Assembly (NCBI GenBank): GCA_029547705.1
Contig: JAKPOU010000041.1
Location: 248,001-312,000 of the forward strand
Direction of reading: 5' to 3'
Source of the DNA: Bacteroidota bacterium
Lineage (GTDB): Bacteria; Bacteroidota; Bacteroidia; Bacteroidales; VadinHA17
Length of the DNA stretch: 64,000 bases
Shown here: positions 46,491-55,962 of the stretch, in pieces
Layout of the letters: each line of letters begins with the position of its first letter
Position numbering within the stretch: position 1 is the stretch's first letter
Notes under the pieces: model-generated
The model's database searches: none
What the model was told of the DNA's origin: nothing
What the model saw: the letters and a program-made list of their open reading frames with translations, nothing else
Position numbers and translations under genes: made by a program

Positions 46491-46568
46491 AGAATTGGTA
46501 ATTATTATCTTATAAGGTAAAAATAGTTATATTTTTAAGGTATTGGAAAAGAAAAGTAATAATATTTT

Positions 46569-46576
46569 TAAATTTG
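46569..46576 (+). promoter_or_regulatory. -7 box of cysK
   Basis: TAAATTTG matches TAnnTTTG 28 bases before the cysK ATG. A TTG lies 23 bases upstream, slightly further than the usual -33 spacing. Confidence 0.5.
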
Positions 46577-46604
46577 CGCTGCTGATTTTAAAAATTAAAA
46601 AACA

Positions 46605-47510
46605 ATGATTTATAATAATATATTGCAAACGGTTGGCAATACGCCTCTTGTAAGGATAAACCGTCTTATTTCACCCGGAAGTGTCACGATCAGTGCAAAG
46701 GTTGAAGGATTCAATCCAACGGGCAGTATCAAGGACAGGATAGCCTTGCGGATGATTGAGCAGGCTGAGGCGGAAGGATGCCTCAGTAATGGCAGGATTA
46801 TTATTGAACCGACTTCCGGGAACACGGGTATTGGACTGGCCATGATAGGGTCTGTCAAGGGCTACAGGGTGGAAATAGTGATGAGCAATGCCGTTTCTGT
46901 AGAAAGGGTAAAAATGATCAGGTCATTCGGGGCCACTGTTACACTTACCGATTCAAAGGCAGGTACCGACGGAGCCATCCTTAAAGCAAGGGAACTTGTG
47001 GAACTTCATCCTGATAAATATTTCATGCCCGACCAGTTTTCAAACAGGTTCAACAAGCTGGTTCACTACAAAACAACCGGTGAGGAAATCTGGAAGCAGA
47101 CGAACGGTAATATAGATTACTTCGTTTCGGCGATTGGTACATCAGGAACAATAATGGGAGTGGGAAGCGCCCTGAAGGAGAATAATCCCGGTATAAAGAT
47201 CGTCTGCGCCCATCCGGTAAAGGGCCATTATATCCAGGGTCTGAAAAATATGGAAGAGGCCATCGTGCCATCCATTTATGACCCCTCACTGATTGATGAG
47301 ACCATTATGGTTGAAACTGAGGAAGCCTGCAGGATGGCCCGGAAGATTATAGAAAAGGAGGGAATATTTGTGGGGATGAGCAGTGGTGCCGCCATGTGTG
47401 CTGCCATGAGACTGGCAGAAAGAATTAAATCGGGAAATATTGTTGTAATATTTCCCGACAGGGGCGAAAAGTATCTCAGTACAGTTCTTTTTAACGGAGA
47501 AAATTTTTAA
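46605..47510 (+). CDS. cysK: Cysteine synthase A (O-acetylserine sulfhydrylase)
   Basis: A 301-residue fold type II PLP enzyme. GNTPLVRINRLI at the start and GFNPTGSIKDRIALRMI near residue 35, with the PLP lysine in SIKDR, define the family; IIEPTSGNTGIGLAM near 68 binds the substrate, and GTSGTIMGVGSAL the phosphate. It makes cysteine from O-acetylserine and sulfide, downstream of the serine synthesised by serA and serC. A transcription terminator follows at 47534. Confidence 0.95.
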   Translation: MIYNNILQTVGNTPLVRINRLISPGSVTISAKVEGFNPTGSIKDRIALRMIEQAEAEGCLSNGRIIIEPTSGNTGIGLAMIGSVKGYRVEIVMSNAVSVERVKMIRSFGATVTLTDSKAGTDGAILKARELVELHPDKYFMPDQFSNRFNKLVHYKTTGEEIWKQTNGNIDYFVSAIGTSGTIMGVGSALKENNPGIKIVCAHPVKGHYIQGLKNMEEAIVPSIYDPSLIDETIMVETEEACRMARKIIEKEGIFVGMSSGAAMCAAMRLAERIKSGNIVVIFPDRGEKYLSTVLFNGENF

Positions 47511-47533
47511 AACGGATAATCTGTTGTTTTTCC

Positions 47534-47587
47534 GGCTCCGGGTAATCCCTCCCCGTTCATTCTGTCGCATTAATCCGGAGCCTTTTT
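47534..47587 (+). terminator. Terminator after cysK
   Basis: GGCTCCGG at 47534-47541 pairs perfectly with CCGGAGCC at 47575-47582, followed by five T. The 33-base loop is long, so confidence is moderate. Confidence 0.6.
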
Positions 47588-47617
47588 ACAGCTGTACGGG
47601 GATGAGTGACTTATATC

Positions 47618-49027
47618 CTATACTTCAGCCGGGACAATGTAGGGGGATCTGTAATCCCTCGACAGCAATGTATCAGCTTCCGGGTCATTGGCAAATTTTT
47701 CGTATCCGTTTATAAATCTGAGACTGCGTCCAAGCTTGTAGCTTATGTTTGCCAGGTGCACCAGTGCAGCTGAATAAACCCCTTCAATTATTTCGCAGTT
47801 GAGCATCTCCGGTTTTCCGGCCCTAAGGGCCTCCAGAAAATTGGCAAAATGATTCCCGCCATCGCCTCCGGCAGACGGTTTTGATCCTGCAAATGGTTCT
47901 TTTTCATGTTTGCGGAAAGCACTCCATCTGTCTGCATTAATTTCGAGATATCCTTCCGTGCCGTAAAATATATTACCGATTTCAATTTCGCTTTTACCTT
48001 CCCGGTTTGTATAACGCCCTCTTGTTTCAAACTCGAGAATGGTTCCGTCATTATACATGAATGAGGCAGTCTGGATATTAGGTGTTTCCTGGGAAGTTTT
48101 GCTGTCGCCATATGTTTCAACATCACCATAAACCATTGTTCCCCTGATTTCTGTTCCCGGAGCGCTTTCATCCTTCCTGAATCCGTAAATCCCTCCTGTG
48201 GAATATACCGATACAGGATGCTCGTATTTGCTGAGTCCCCAGCGTGCTATGTCAAACTGGTGCGGTCCCTGATTGCCTGTATCTCCGTTGCCTGTATCCC
48301 AGTACCAGTGCCAGGAATAATGGCTTCGTTTTACATTGTACGGCCTCCACTGGGCCGGCCCCAGCCAGCGTTCATAATGGAATGAGGGAGGTGGTGTTGA
48401 ATCCTTTGCCCAGCCGTATGAATCGCGTGACTTGTAACAGAGTCCCCTGGCCATGTATATTTCGCCTATGCCTCCCTTGTGTAGGAACTCAATTGCTTCA
48501 ATCACATTCCTTGAAGAACGGTTGTTATGTCCGACCTGGACAAGAACATTGTATTTTCTAGCAGCTTCCACCATCTTCCTTCCTTCAAATATGTTATGAC
48601 TGGCAGGTTTTTCAACGTAGACATGCTTTCCTGCCTGACATGCCCAGATGGTAGCCAGCGCATGCCAGTGATTCGGGGTTACAATTGCGACAGCATCAAT
48701 TTCAGGGTCTTCGAGGACCTTGAGTATGTCCCATTCGGTTTTGGGTTTCCGGCCGGTTTTTTCGGTTACTGTCTTTGCTTTCGGCCCGAAAAGGCGTTCG
48801 TCAGCATCACATAATGTGGTCAGTTCAACATTGTGGCTCTTTCTGAGTGCACACCATTCGTTGATATGTTCGGAACCCTGATTCCGGATTCCGACAAGTG
48901 CCAGGTTTATACGGTCATTTGCGCCCTTTATGCCGGAGTATGTACGGGCATCAAGCCCCAGACCTCCGATGGTAATGCCCGCTGTGCCCAGTGCGGTAGT
49001 CCTGATAAATTCCCTTCTCTTTGTCAT
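47618..49027 (-). CDS. Tat-exported Gfo/Idh/MocA family oxidoreductase
   Basis: A 469-residue protein. The N-terminus KRREFIRTTALGTAGITIGG is a twin-arginine signal. The Rossmann NAD domain starts INLALVGIRNQG near residue 41, and EKPASHNIFEGRKMV near 139 includes the conserved EKP of Gfo/Idh/MocA enzymes. Such secreted or periplasmic copies in Bacteroidota act in glycan or sugar alcohol breakdown, often as retaining glycosidases or 3-keto sugar reactions. Its substrate is unknown. It lies next to a decayed TIM-barrel gene and SusCD, which suggests a joint carbohydrate role. Confidence 0.9.
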   Translation of the reverse strand: MTKRREFIRTTALGTAGITIGGLGLDARTYSGIKGANDRINLALVGIRNQGSEHINEWCALRKSHNVELTTLCDADERLFGPKAKTVTEKTGRKPKTEWDILKVLEDPEIDAVAIVTPNHWHALATIWACQAGKHVYVEKPASHNIFEGRKMVEAARKYNVLVQVGHNNRSSRNVIEAIEFLHKGGIGEIYMARGLCYKSRDSYGWAKDSTPPPSFHYERWLGPAQWRPYNVKRSHYSWHWYWDTGNGDTGNQGPHQFDIARWGLSKYEHPVSVYSTGGIYGFRKDESAPGTEIRGTMVYGDVETYGDSKTSQETPNIQTASFMYNDGTILEFETRGRYTNREGKSEIEIGNIFYGTEGYLEINADRWSAFRKHEKEPFAGSKPSAGGDGGNHFANFLEALRAGKPEMLNCEIIEGVYSAALVHLANISYKLGRSLRFINGYEKFANDPEADTLLSRDYRSPYIVPAEV

Positions 49028-49113
49028 AAAGCAGTAATTAATGATTTATTAGCAGTTAGTGTAAAATTAATTATTTATCATGAATTAGTCATAATAAAGG
49101 GCAGTGATACTGA

Positions 49114-49545
49114 AATGCACTTGCCGATCCTACGGAGTTGAAAAAAAATATTGAAGGAACCAGACAGTATCTTCAGCTGGCGGCAGATATCGGGGCCATT
49201 GGAATTCTTGTATTTCCCAACGCACTACCGCGGGAAGGAGATATGGAAAGGAAAAGAATTCTTGAACAGATCGGAAAATCTGTTTCTGAATTGGCAACAT
49301 TCGGTTATAATCTTGGAGTTCAGCTCCGCCTTGAAGAACAGTTTAATCTGGTTAAGGGCCGGATAGGCAATGTGCATCTGCGCGAATTATTCACCGGTGA
49401 TCCCTGGCGAAAACTTTTCAACCTCCTAAGTGAATCAGGATATGAAGGATATTGTGATATTGAACTCTCAGAACAAAGCTGTGAGCTTGTCAGGATGATG
49501 AAAAATTACCGCGTGGGTTTTCTTGCGCTGCAGAATGCATTATAG
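49114..49545 (+). pseudogene. Decayed sugar isomerase/epimerase-like TIM barrel
   Basis: An in-frame remnant of about 140 codons (DPTELKKNIEGTRQYLQLAADIG and later VKGRIGNVHLREL, GYEGYCDIELSE). These match the middle and C-terminal parts of xylose-isomerase-like sugar phosphate isomerase/epimerase proteins. A stop lies at 49111, so the N-terminal half is absent. In addition, LRLEEQFNLVKG joins two parts that are normally separated by roughly 40 residues, implying an internal deletion. There is no proper start codon; TTG at 49138 is the nearest. It is plus-strand between divergent oxidoreductase and SusD. A functional short protein is unlikely. Confidence 0.7.
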
Positions 49546-49551
49546 GAAAAC

Positions 49552-49596
49552 TGCATTAAAAAATGTCAGGAAGCTTCTTAGAACCTTCCTGACATT
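49552..49596 (-). terminator. Terminator of the susCD unit
   Basis: AATGTCAGGAAG at 49562-49573 pairs with CTTCCTGACATT at 49585-49596, a perfect 12-bp stem with an 11-base loop. Read on the minus strand the stem is followed by a run of T, so it ends the susC-susD transcript 43 bases after the susD stop. The plus strand has no T-run, so it is a poor terminator for the pseudogene. Confidence 0.82.
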
Positions 49597-49638
49597 CAGT
49601 AATAAAATAATTGTTTACGGATTGGATATCTGAATTCC

Positions 49639-51294
49639 CTAATAACCGGGATTATTTTTATCAATCTTTGAATTTCTGTCTATTTCATTTTGAGGTATTG
49701 GCAATAAGACAGTTTCCCCCGGATATTTTTCAAGTTTTGGCTGTGAAAACCGTGTAAATTCATCAGTCAGATAATCAGAAAAGAAATGTTTTTTGACTTT
49801 TTTATTATCTCCGAAAGTTTGTTTCATTATTCCCCACCTCAGCAGATCAAAAATCCGATGTCCTTCCATTGCAAGTTCAACACGCCGCTCTTTTCTGACA
49901 ATATCAATGAGGGTTCCGTCTGCCTGAGTTTTGGGTGGCAGATTAACAGACGGACGGGCCCGGACTTTATTTACCCATGTCAGGGCTTCTTCTTTTCCCT
50001 GTTCTGCAAGAGCTTCAGCAAGAATAATATATAATTCAGCCATTCGCATTATGGGAACATCCAGTCCGTCTGAATATTCGTCCTGGAGATGGGCAACATT
50101 ACGTGTTGACTTTTTTACATTCATTCCGGTCTCTGACCACCTGTAGTCATAATCAATCTTATCACCAACAGTATAATTTTTTTCATAGCTTATCAGGTTT
50201 CCTTCCGTATTATATGTTCTGTGTGAGTATGTGAATGGTTTATCCCCATTATATATTCCGTAAACAGATCCCGGATAATGAATAGTGGCTTCGCGGCGTG
50301 AATCACCCGGTTCATATGCATCAAACAGATCACGGGTTGGCAATGCATAACCCCAGCCGGCCATTCCGTACACATGAATGAATTCCGGAGGGCAATTGCG
50401 TGTTATCCTTTGAATCATATAATTATCTCCAAAACTTCTGTTGTTATCAATAAACTGAATATAAAACAGCAATTCCTTGTTTCTTTCATTTTCATGTTTG
50501 AATATTTCTTCATAAGAATCTTCAAGTCCGTATCCGGCTGCTTCCGCAATGTTTATTGCAGAACGTGCTGCTGCTTCTGCCGGGCCCCATTCCTTGTTGT
50601 ATAAGTAAGCCTTTGCCAGGAAAGCGGCTGCTGTAGCTTTTGTAGGAGCACCTGTGTATGAAGATGGTTGTTTCTCGGGGAGTTTTTCTTTAGCAAATGT
50701 AAAGTCAGCAATTATCTGATTATAGATATCAGCAACTGAAGTCCTGGGCTGTTCAAAATCCTCGAAAGAAGAACGGGGCCGGTCATGCAAAGGCACATCG
50801 CCAAAGAAGCTTGTCAGAAACATATAGGAAAAACCACGCATAAAACGGGCCTCCGCAATATAAGGATCTATCTTTTCCTGAGTCAGTCCCTTGTCGAGCA
50901 AAAGAGGTATGTTTTCAATTGCAAAATTAGCAGCATTGACACTTTGGAATGCTATTCCCCAGTAATCATTTGCTATGGGATCACTGGAATTGATTTGCCA
51001 TTGTGAAAAAGCGATTGCAGCAGCCCGTGAAGGTCTCCAGTAGGAATCATCTGAAAGTGCATCGTTCATTATTACCATATCCCGGTAATAACTGTACTGA
51101 CCTCTTCTCCAGGATTCGTATGCTGCCGTAACAGCCATTCTGGCTGAGGTTTCATTGACAAAAAATACATCAGGAGAGGGCGAATCGAGAGGATAGCGAT
51201 TTAAAAAACTGGATTCATCACAGGAGGAAATAAAAAGCGTTCCCCCAAAAATGAGGATCGCCAGCATGTATTGTAGATTTTTATTACTTTTCAT
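49639..51294 (-). CDS. susD: SusD/RagB family outer-membrane lipoprotein
   Basis: A 551-residue SusD-like protein. The signal has lipobox ISSC (Cys25). FLNRYPLDSPSPDVFFVNE follows, as does the TPR-rich SusD fold (ARFMRGFSYMFLTSFFGDVPL near residue 145), and a C-terminal RKERRVELAMEGHRIFDLLRWG, the family's best signature. SusD binds glycans or oligosaccharides at the surface and forms the lid on SusC. It lies 34 bases downstream of susC. The glycan cannot be read from the sequence. Confidence 0.94.
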   Translation of the reverse strand: MKSNKNLQYMLAILIFGGTLFISSCDESSFLNRYPLDSPSPDVFFVNETSARMAVTAAYESWRRGQYSYYRDMVIMNDALSDDSYWRPSRAAAIAFSQWQINSSDPIANDYWGIAFQSVNAANFAIENIPLLLDKGLTQEKIDPYIAEARFMRGFSYMFLTSFFGDVPLHDRPRSSFEDFEQPRTSVADIYNQIIADFTFAKEKLPEKQPSSYTGAPTKATAAAFLAKAYLYNKEWGPAEAAARSAINIAEAAGYGLEDSYEEIFKHENERNKELLFYIQFIDNNRSFGDNYMIQRITRNCPPEFIHVYGMAGWGYALPTRDLFDAYEPGDSRREATIHYPGSVYGIYNGDKPFTYSHRTYNTEGNLISYEKNYTVGDKIDYDYRWSETGMNVKKSTRNVAHLQDEYSDGLDVPIMRMAELYIILAEALAEQGKEEALTWVNKVRARPSVNLPPKTQADGTLIDIVRKERRVELAMEGHRIFDLLRWGIMKQTFGDNKKVKKHFFSDYLTDEFTRFSQPKLEKYPGETVLLPIPQNEIDRNSKIDKNNPGY

Positions 51295-51328
51295 TTTACT
51301 GTAATTATTGAATTATTGCATGAATTGT

Positions 51329-54300
51329 TTAGAAAGACAGCTGAAATCCCAGTGTCCATATCCTTGGTTGAGGGACACCTGTAAGTACATCAGCATTTGA
51401 ATCAACTTCAGGACCATAAAAACTGGTGAAAGTATACAAATTCTGTACACTGATGTAGGTTGACAGTTTTCCGGCCCTGATTTTTTGAACCAATGATTTA
51501 GGCATATCCCAGTTAATATTGATATTTCTTATTCTAAGATAAGAAGCATTCTTCAGCCAGAAATCCGATAACATGTTTACATTGTTGCCTGAATCAGCCT
51601 TGTCCACTCTGGGCCAGATTCCGTCAGGATTTTTTGTGGGATGGTAGCGGTCGAGCAAGAGTACATCATGATTCATTGCCCACATTGTAAAGTAATTTAA
51701 GACTCCCAGATTGGTTCCTCCCCTCAAATCCTTCAGTATACCCTGAACACCCTGAAGTTGTACCTGTAATGTCCAGTTTTTGTAACCTGCAGTTCCCATA
51801 AAACCATAGGTGAGATCAGGATATCTGCTGCCAATGAGGGTTCTGTCATTAGCGTTGACTACTCCATCAGGCTTACCGGTTAATTTTCCCTGAGTATCAG
51901 GGCCGTCTATATCCAGCAGCCATATATCTCCAATCTTTTTGCCAGGGAATTGAGGATTGTTTTTCAAATCATTTTCAGTTCTGATCAGGCCATTTGATTT
52001 ATAGCCAAAAAATGACCTCAGGGGATAACCTTCCACAATACCCTCGGTTCTTAGATCTCTTCCGGCAAGGTCGATAACCTTGTTCTTAAAATGAGTTGCG
52101 TTGGCACTCAGGCTGTAATACCACTTGCCAATAGTTTTCTGATAGCCTATCTCAAGTTCTATCCCCGTGTTCCGTATCTGTCCGGCGTTTATATATGGAC
52201 TTCCGGTAAGGCCTGTTGATCCGGGGATGGGTTGGGTAAATAAAAGATCATACGTGTCCTGGATGTAGAAATCAGATATAAGATATAAACTGTTTTTTAA
52301 GACAGTAATGTCAAGGCCAAGATTCTTTTTCTCAGTGTTTTCCCATTTAATATTTTTATTAACAGCGGTTGACATAGTATAACCCTGGGAAGGCTGGTCA
52401 TTCATCGGGTAATTACGCGCTATTAGTGAAGGAACAGTTCCATAAGGACCTACGCTTAAAACATTACCTGTCAGTCCCCAGCTGACTCTTAATTTTAATT
52501 CGTCAAGCCAGCTCACAGAATCCATGAACTTTTCCTGTCCGACACGCCATGCAAAGGAAACAGAAGGGAAGATACCGTATCTCTTTTCCTTGCTCAGCCG
52601 TGATGTTCCATCCCGTCTTACTGTTCCTGAAAAGATGTATTTATTACTGTATGTATATCCGATGCGGCCAAATAATGATGCAAATGCCCAGTCGGAGTAT
52701 GAATTTGTATTCAGTTGTGAGGCCGGATCTCCTGCATTAAGAAAACGGATTGCATTATTGGGAGTGCCCGTCCTGCTGGCAAATAAACTTTCATATGTCT
52801 GTTCTTCAAGTGAATATCCCAAAAGGGCGGAAACATCATGCACGGTACCAAAAGTCCTCTTGAAATCCAGTAAGTAATCAGTTATCCAATGAAGAGTTTC
52901 CCGGTTATCCTTACTTACAAAGTTAATGGTACTTCCTTCCCATTGCCATAATGGATCAACCCCTCCTGTAAAATCCGTCTGGTAATTATTATTCCACTCC
53001 AGATTTCCGCGTGTTGTAAAATCCAGGCCTTTTATAATGGAGATTGTCAGATATAAATTACCCATTATCCCTTTTTCGTCAAGTTTGCTGGAGTTTGTTT
53101 CTGCCATCCAGACTGCGTTCCCATGCATGTGTTCAAGTGAAGTATTACGAATTTTTCCCCAGCCTCCGTCATCTTCATAAATCCTTGTTATGGGTACTTT
53201 TTGCAAAGCCCGTGTATACTGCCCGACACTCCCGTTACGTTTTCCTGAATAGACGCTGACGGAATTGCCAAATTTTATTAGTTGTCCTATTTTATAATCA
53301 CCATTGAATCTCAGATTGAATCTGCTGTAGTCCATTCCGAGCACCATACCCTTATTGTTAAGATGAGCTGCAGAAACAAAATAATTTGATCTTTCCGTTC
53401 CTCCAGACACTGAAAGATTGTAATTTGCCAGGTAGCCTGTACGCATCACCGCTCCGAGCCAGTCTTCGTCCACGCCTTTATACTTTATAAGTTCTTCTTC
53501 ACCCCAAGGTTTGGAAATACCGGCATTATCATATGCTTCTGTCCATAGTTCCAGAAACTGCTCAGCATTCAATAATTTTAGTCTGAGGTTACTTGTTTGC
53601 TGGAGACCATGGTAAGTGTGAAAAGTAATTGAAGGTGTGTGACCGGCCATTCCCCGTTTGGTAGTTATGAGGATCACGCCATTTGCTGCCCTGGCACCAT
53701 ATATTGCAACTACGGATGCATCTTTGAGAATTGAAATGGATTCTATGTCTTCACTGTTCAGGTTATTTATGTTATCGGTTATTACTCCGTCAACGACGAA
53801 AATCGGACTGTTGGTACCGCTTATGGACTGATCCCCGCGAATGCGGATACTCGCAGAAGAACCTGGTTCTCCTGAATTTGGAACAATACTTAAACCAGGC
53901 GACCGGCCTTGAATGGAAATTAAGGGAGAAGTGGTTGGAACCCGTTCAAAATCACCTGTTCTGACCTGGGAAACAGCACCTGTCAGATTGCTTCTTCTGA
54001 CAGTACCGTAACCAATGACAAGTACTTCATCCAAAGCCTGGGTAATAGGTGTAAGACTCACATTAATTGTTGACCGACCTGAAATTTCTTGTTCCAGACT
54101 GCTGTAACCGACAAAAGAAAATACAAGCACAGCATTTGGGTCTGGAACAGTTAAAGAATATTTCCCGTCAATATCCGATGTGGTCCCGATAGTTGTTCCT
54201 TTTACCATGACGTTAACCCCCGGTATCGTTTCTCCGGTCTGATAATCCGTAATAATACCGGTTACCGGTATTTGTTGTGCCATCGAATTTAAATGAAGGA

Positions 54301-54385
54301 ATAAAATAATACCGGTATATGCAATTTTACAGGTATTCCTCCATAAATTCTTAGTAAAATTCAATTTTTGCATCTCGTTTTTCAT
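51329..54385 (-). CDS. susC: SusC/RagA family TonB-linked outer-membrane protein
   Basis: A 1018-residue transporter. Signal peptide (about residues 20-37), then a carboxypeptidase-regulatory-like domain (IPVTGIITDYQTGETIPGVNVMV and SDIDGKYSLTVPD), a TonB-box region and plug (LDEVLVIGYGTVRRSNLTGAV; near residue 115) and a 22-strand barrel ending in an aromatic YTFTSFYGPEVDSN and FQLSF. It imports oligosaccharides with SusD using TonB-ExbBD energy. Two in-frame starts (54385, 54373) are possible. No anti-sigma factor, hybrid two-component or SusR-type regulator is adjacent. Confidence 0.94.
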   Translation of the reverse strand: MKNEMQKLNFTKNLWRNTCKIAYTGIILFLHLNSMAQQIPVTGIITDYQTGETIPGVNVMVKGTTIGTTSDIDGKYSLTVPDPNAVLVFSFVGYSSLEQEISGRSTINVSLTPITQALDEVLVIGYGTVRRSNLTGAVSQVRTGDFERVPTTSPLISIQGRSPGLSIVPNSGEPGSSASIRIRGDQSISGTNSPIFVVDGVITDNINNLNSEDIESISILKDASVVAIYGARAANGVILITTKRGMAGHTPSITFHTYHGLQQTSNLRLKLLNAEQFLELWTEAYDNAGISKPWGEEELIKYKGVDEDWLGAVMRTGYLANYNLSVSGGTERSNYFVSAAHLNNKGMVLGMDYSRFNLRFNGDYKIGQLIKFGNSVSVYSGKRNGSVGQYTRALQKVPITRIYEDDGGWGKIRNTSLEHMHGNAVWMAETNSSKLDEKGIMGNLYLTISIIKGLDFTTRGNLEWNNNYQTDFTGGVDPLWQWEGSTINFVSKDNRETLHWITDYLLDFKRTFGTVHDVSALLGYSLEEQTYESLFASRTGTPNNAIRFLNAGDPASQLNTNSYSDWAFASLFGRIGYTYSNKYIFSGTVRRDGTSRLSKEKRYGIFPSVSFAWRVGQEKFMDSVSWLDELKLRVSWGLTGNVLSVGPYGTVPSLIARNYPMNDQPSQGYTMSTAVNKNIKWENTEKKNLGLDITVLKNSLYLISDFYIQDTYDLLFTQPIPGSTGLTGSPYINAGQIRNTGIELEIGYQKTIGKWYYSLSANATHFKNKVIDLAGRDLRTEGIVEGYPLRSFFGYKSNGLIRTENDLKNNPQFPGKKIGDIWLLDIDGPDTQGKLTGKPDGVVNANDRTLIGSRYPDLTYGFMGTAGYKNWTLQVQLQGVQGILKDLRGGTNLGVLNYFTMWAMNHDVLLLDRYHPTKNPDGIWPRVDKADSGNNVNMLSDFWLKNASYLRIRNININWDMPKSLVQKIRAGKLSTYISVQNLYTFTSFYGPEVDSNADVLTGVPQPRIWTLGFQLSF

Positions 54386-55208
54386 AGGAATTGTTTTTGA
54401 TTAGTAATAGATGTTTGGGTCGTATCGTATGTATATACAGGAGAGAAGTGGACAGAAGTTCAGTCCTGTCAGGTTTTCAAAGAAAATCAATATCCGATTC
54501 AATTTATCATATCCGTTTTAAAACAAGCATCAGAACAAAAGCCTTTTTTCTTCAACGGTTTACAGTGAAAATTCAAGAACAGGTATATTAATGGTTTTTC
54601 TACTATCAGTCTGGAGAAAATACAAAATAATTCAATCAGGTAAGAAATCGTGATTTTATTCCCGTAAAACAAATCCTCCCCAAACTCATTTTTCTGAAAA
54701 AGATTTTATCGGTAACTCTTATGTGAATATAATTTTTTTCGATGTTTAATACAAATTTTTTATGCCTTTTCTTTCAGAAATATTCCCGCTTAAATCCGTA
54801 CTCCCCCTACTAAGAACACTGGTTTTGAATTTAATCTGTTAAAATGTAATTAATGAAGTGATTATGAATTACTTTTATACTTTTTACAGTTGGAAAATTC
54901 TGGAGAAAATACTAAATTTGATTTGAATTACTGAGGGTAAAAACGGATGACAGTATCGCCTGAGTACCCGGAATATTTATTTAACCAGTCAGTCCTGGAA
55001 ATCATTCATACTCTTGATATTTAACAGTATATGCTAAAAATGTGATTTATTATTCTGCAGCTTTTTTGCCAGATTTGTTAAAAAGCCTGCAGAAATGACG
55101 TAAGCAACTGCAAACTAGCCGCATTGTGGTATCCCGGGCAGTGAAGAAGCTCTGGCTTCTGCTTCTGCTAGTGAGAAATAACAGAGGTAACTTCCTGCAA
55201 ATTTAATT

Positions 55209-55233
55209 TGATCTGATCTGATCTGATCTGATC
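55209..55233. repeat. Pentanucleotide tandem repeat (TGATC)5
   Basis: Five perfect copies of TGATC. Each contains GATC, the Dam methylation sequence. Such tracts can slip and vary in length; no open frame or promoter here makes phase variation clear. Confidence 0.85.
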
Positions 55234-55326
55234 CTTGGATTTCCATATCCTGATTGTATCCCTCTTTCAATTGACAGATAAGGTAAGAAATTAAGGTTTG
55301 ACTAATTGCTTTCAAAAATCAATTAA

Positions 55327-55604
55327 ATGAAAAGAGTTATTGGATTTTTATTTTGTTGGTAATTATGTTAGTGACATACATGTCATGCAATTACAAGGCA
55401 CCTGATCCAAATGCTCCGAAAGCATGCTTTACAGCACCAAAGGAAATATTTATCGGGATTGCTGCCGCGTTTAACTCGTCATGTCCTGAGAACGCTGTCT
55501 GGCTTAAACATGCTATTCCATATATAATAACGGTAAACATTAGTGTAACGAACCCGACCGGAGCAAAACTGACGATACAGGCAGGGAAATACATTCAGCA
55601 ATAA
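55327..55604 (+). pseudogene. Decayed lipoprotein-like gene
   Basis: An ATG at 55327 begins MKRVIGFLFCW and stops. In another frame the signal-like ILLVIMLVTYMSCNYKAPD (lipobox near Cys) continues to 55604 with ACFTAPKEIFIGIAAAFNSSC, reminiscent of the start of PKD-domain lipoproteins, then diverges. A short indel in the AAAA or TTTTT runs near 55330-55350 would restore the joined reading. No true PKD domain remains. Low to moderate confidence. Confidence 0.4.
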
Positions 55605-55821
55605 CGCCATGGGCGGCATTCACAATGAGTAATGCCTGATAATCTGGTAGAAGGGACTGTCTGAAAATGTTCCGGACAGCCACTTTCTTTTCTGCTTTCA
55701 CCCCGATTGGTACAGAAGTAATTGTTCCCGGTTTCGGCATAGACAAGAATGCTTTTTTGCAGCCGGAATGAATTTTTGAAAACTGAATATTCATTACACA
55801 GGATTCTAAGGAAAAACTGAT

Positions 55822-55829
55822 TATATTTG
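55822..55829 (+). promoter_or_regulatory. -7 box of tRNA-Pro
   Basis: TATATTTG matches TAnnTTTG 46 bases before the mature tRNA start. The leader includes an imperfect hairpin (CTGCCGTCAG, TAATG, CTGACGGGCAG, one bulged G) at about 55845-55870 that may aid processing. Confidence 0.55.
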
Positions 55830-55875
55830 CGGCACTTTTAAAACCTGCCGTCAGTAATGCTGACGGGCAGCCTTG

Positions 55876-55950
55876 CGGGATGTAGCGCAGCCCGGTTAGC
55901 GCATCTGGTTTGGGACCAGAGGGTCGTCAGTTCGAATCTGACCATCCCGA
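55876..55950 (+). tRNA. tRNA-Pro (anticodon TGG)
   Basis: The acceptor arm CGGGATG pairs with CATCCCG, the discriminator is A and no CCA is encoded. The anticodon loop TTTGGGA in stem TCTGG/CCAGA gives TGG (55911-55913), which reads CCN proline codons. The T loop is GTTCGAATC. Its 3' part (55904 on) is duplicated at 63785, so it hosts an integrated element. The gene is intact after integration. Confidence 0.96.
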
Positions 55951-55952
55951 CA
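55904..55952 (+). repeat. attL: 49-bp att repeat inside tRNA-Pro
   Basis: Covers the anticodon arm to just beyond the discriminator base of tRNA-Pro and matches 63785-63833 base for base. Bases beyond either end differ, which fixes the repeat limits. This is the crossover zone of the integrase. Confidence 0.95.
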
Positions 55953-55962
55953 AAAGAAAATC

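Larger units (their letters stand above)
54386..55821. other. Gene-poor AT-rich intergenic region
   Basis: About 1.4 kb upstream of susC with no convincing intact gene. It holds a (TGATC)5 tract at 55209, a decayed lipoprotein-like remnant at 55327-55604 and a minus-strand open frame at 55540-55794 with no recognisable features. No consensus susC promoter box was found near 54386; the rest reads as non-coding. Confidence 0.6.

Noticed and set aside
55115-55315. Minus-strand 66-codon frame across the TGATC repeat (possible phase-variable gene)
   Set aside because: The frame is mostly repeat translation (SDQIRSDQIK) and lacks other gene-like features.
55540-55794. Minus-strand 84-codon frame before tRNA-Pro
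   Set aside because: No start context, no domain and unusual composition; read as chance open frame.
55847-55875. Imperfect hairpin directly before tRNA-Pro as a terminator or RNA gene
   Set aside because: Only one bulged stem without a T run; more likely part of the tRNA precursor leader.
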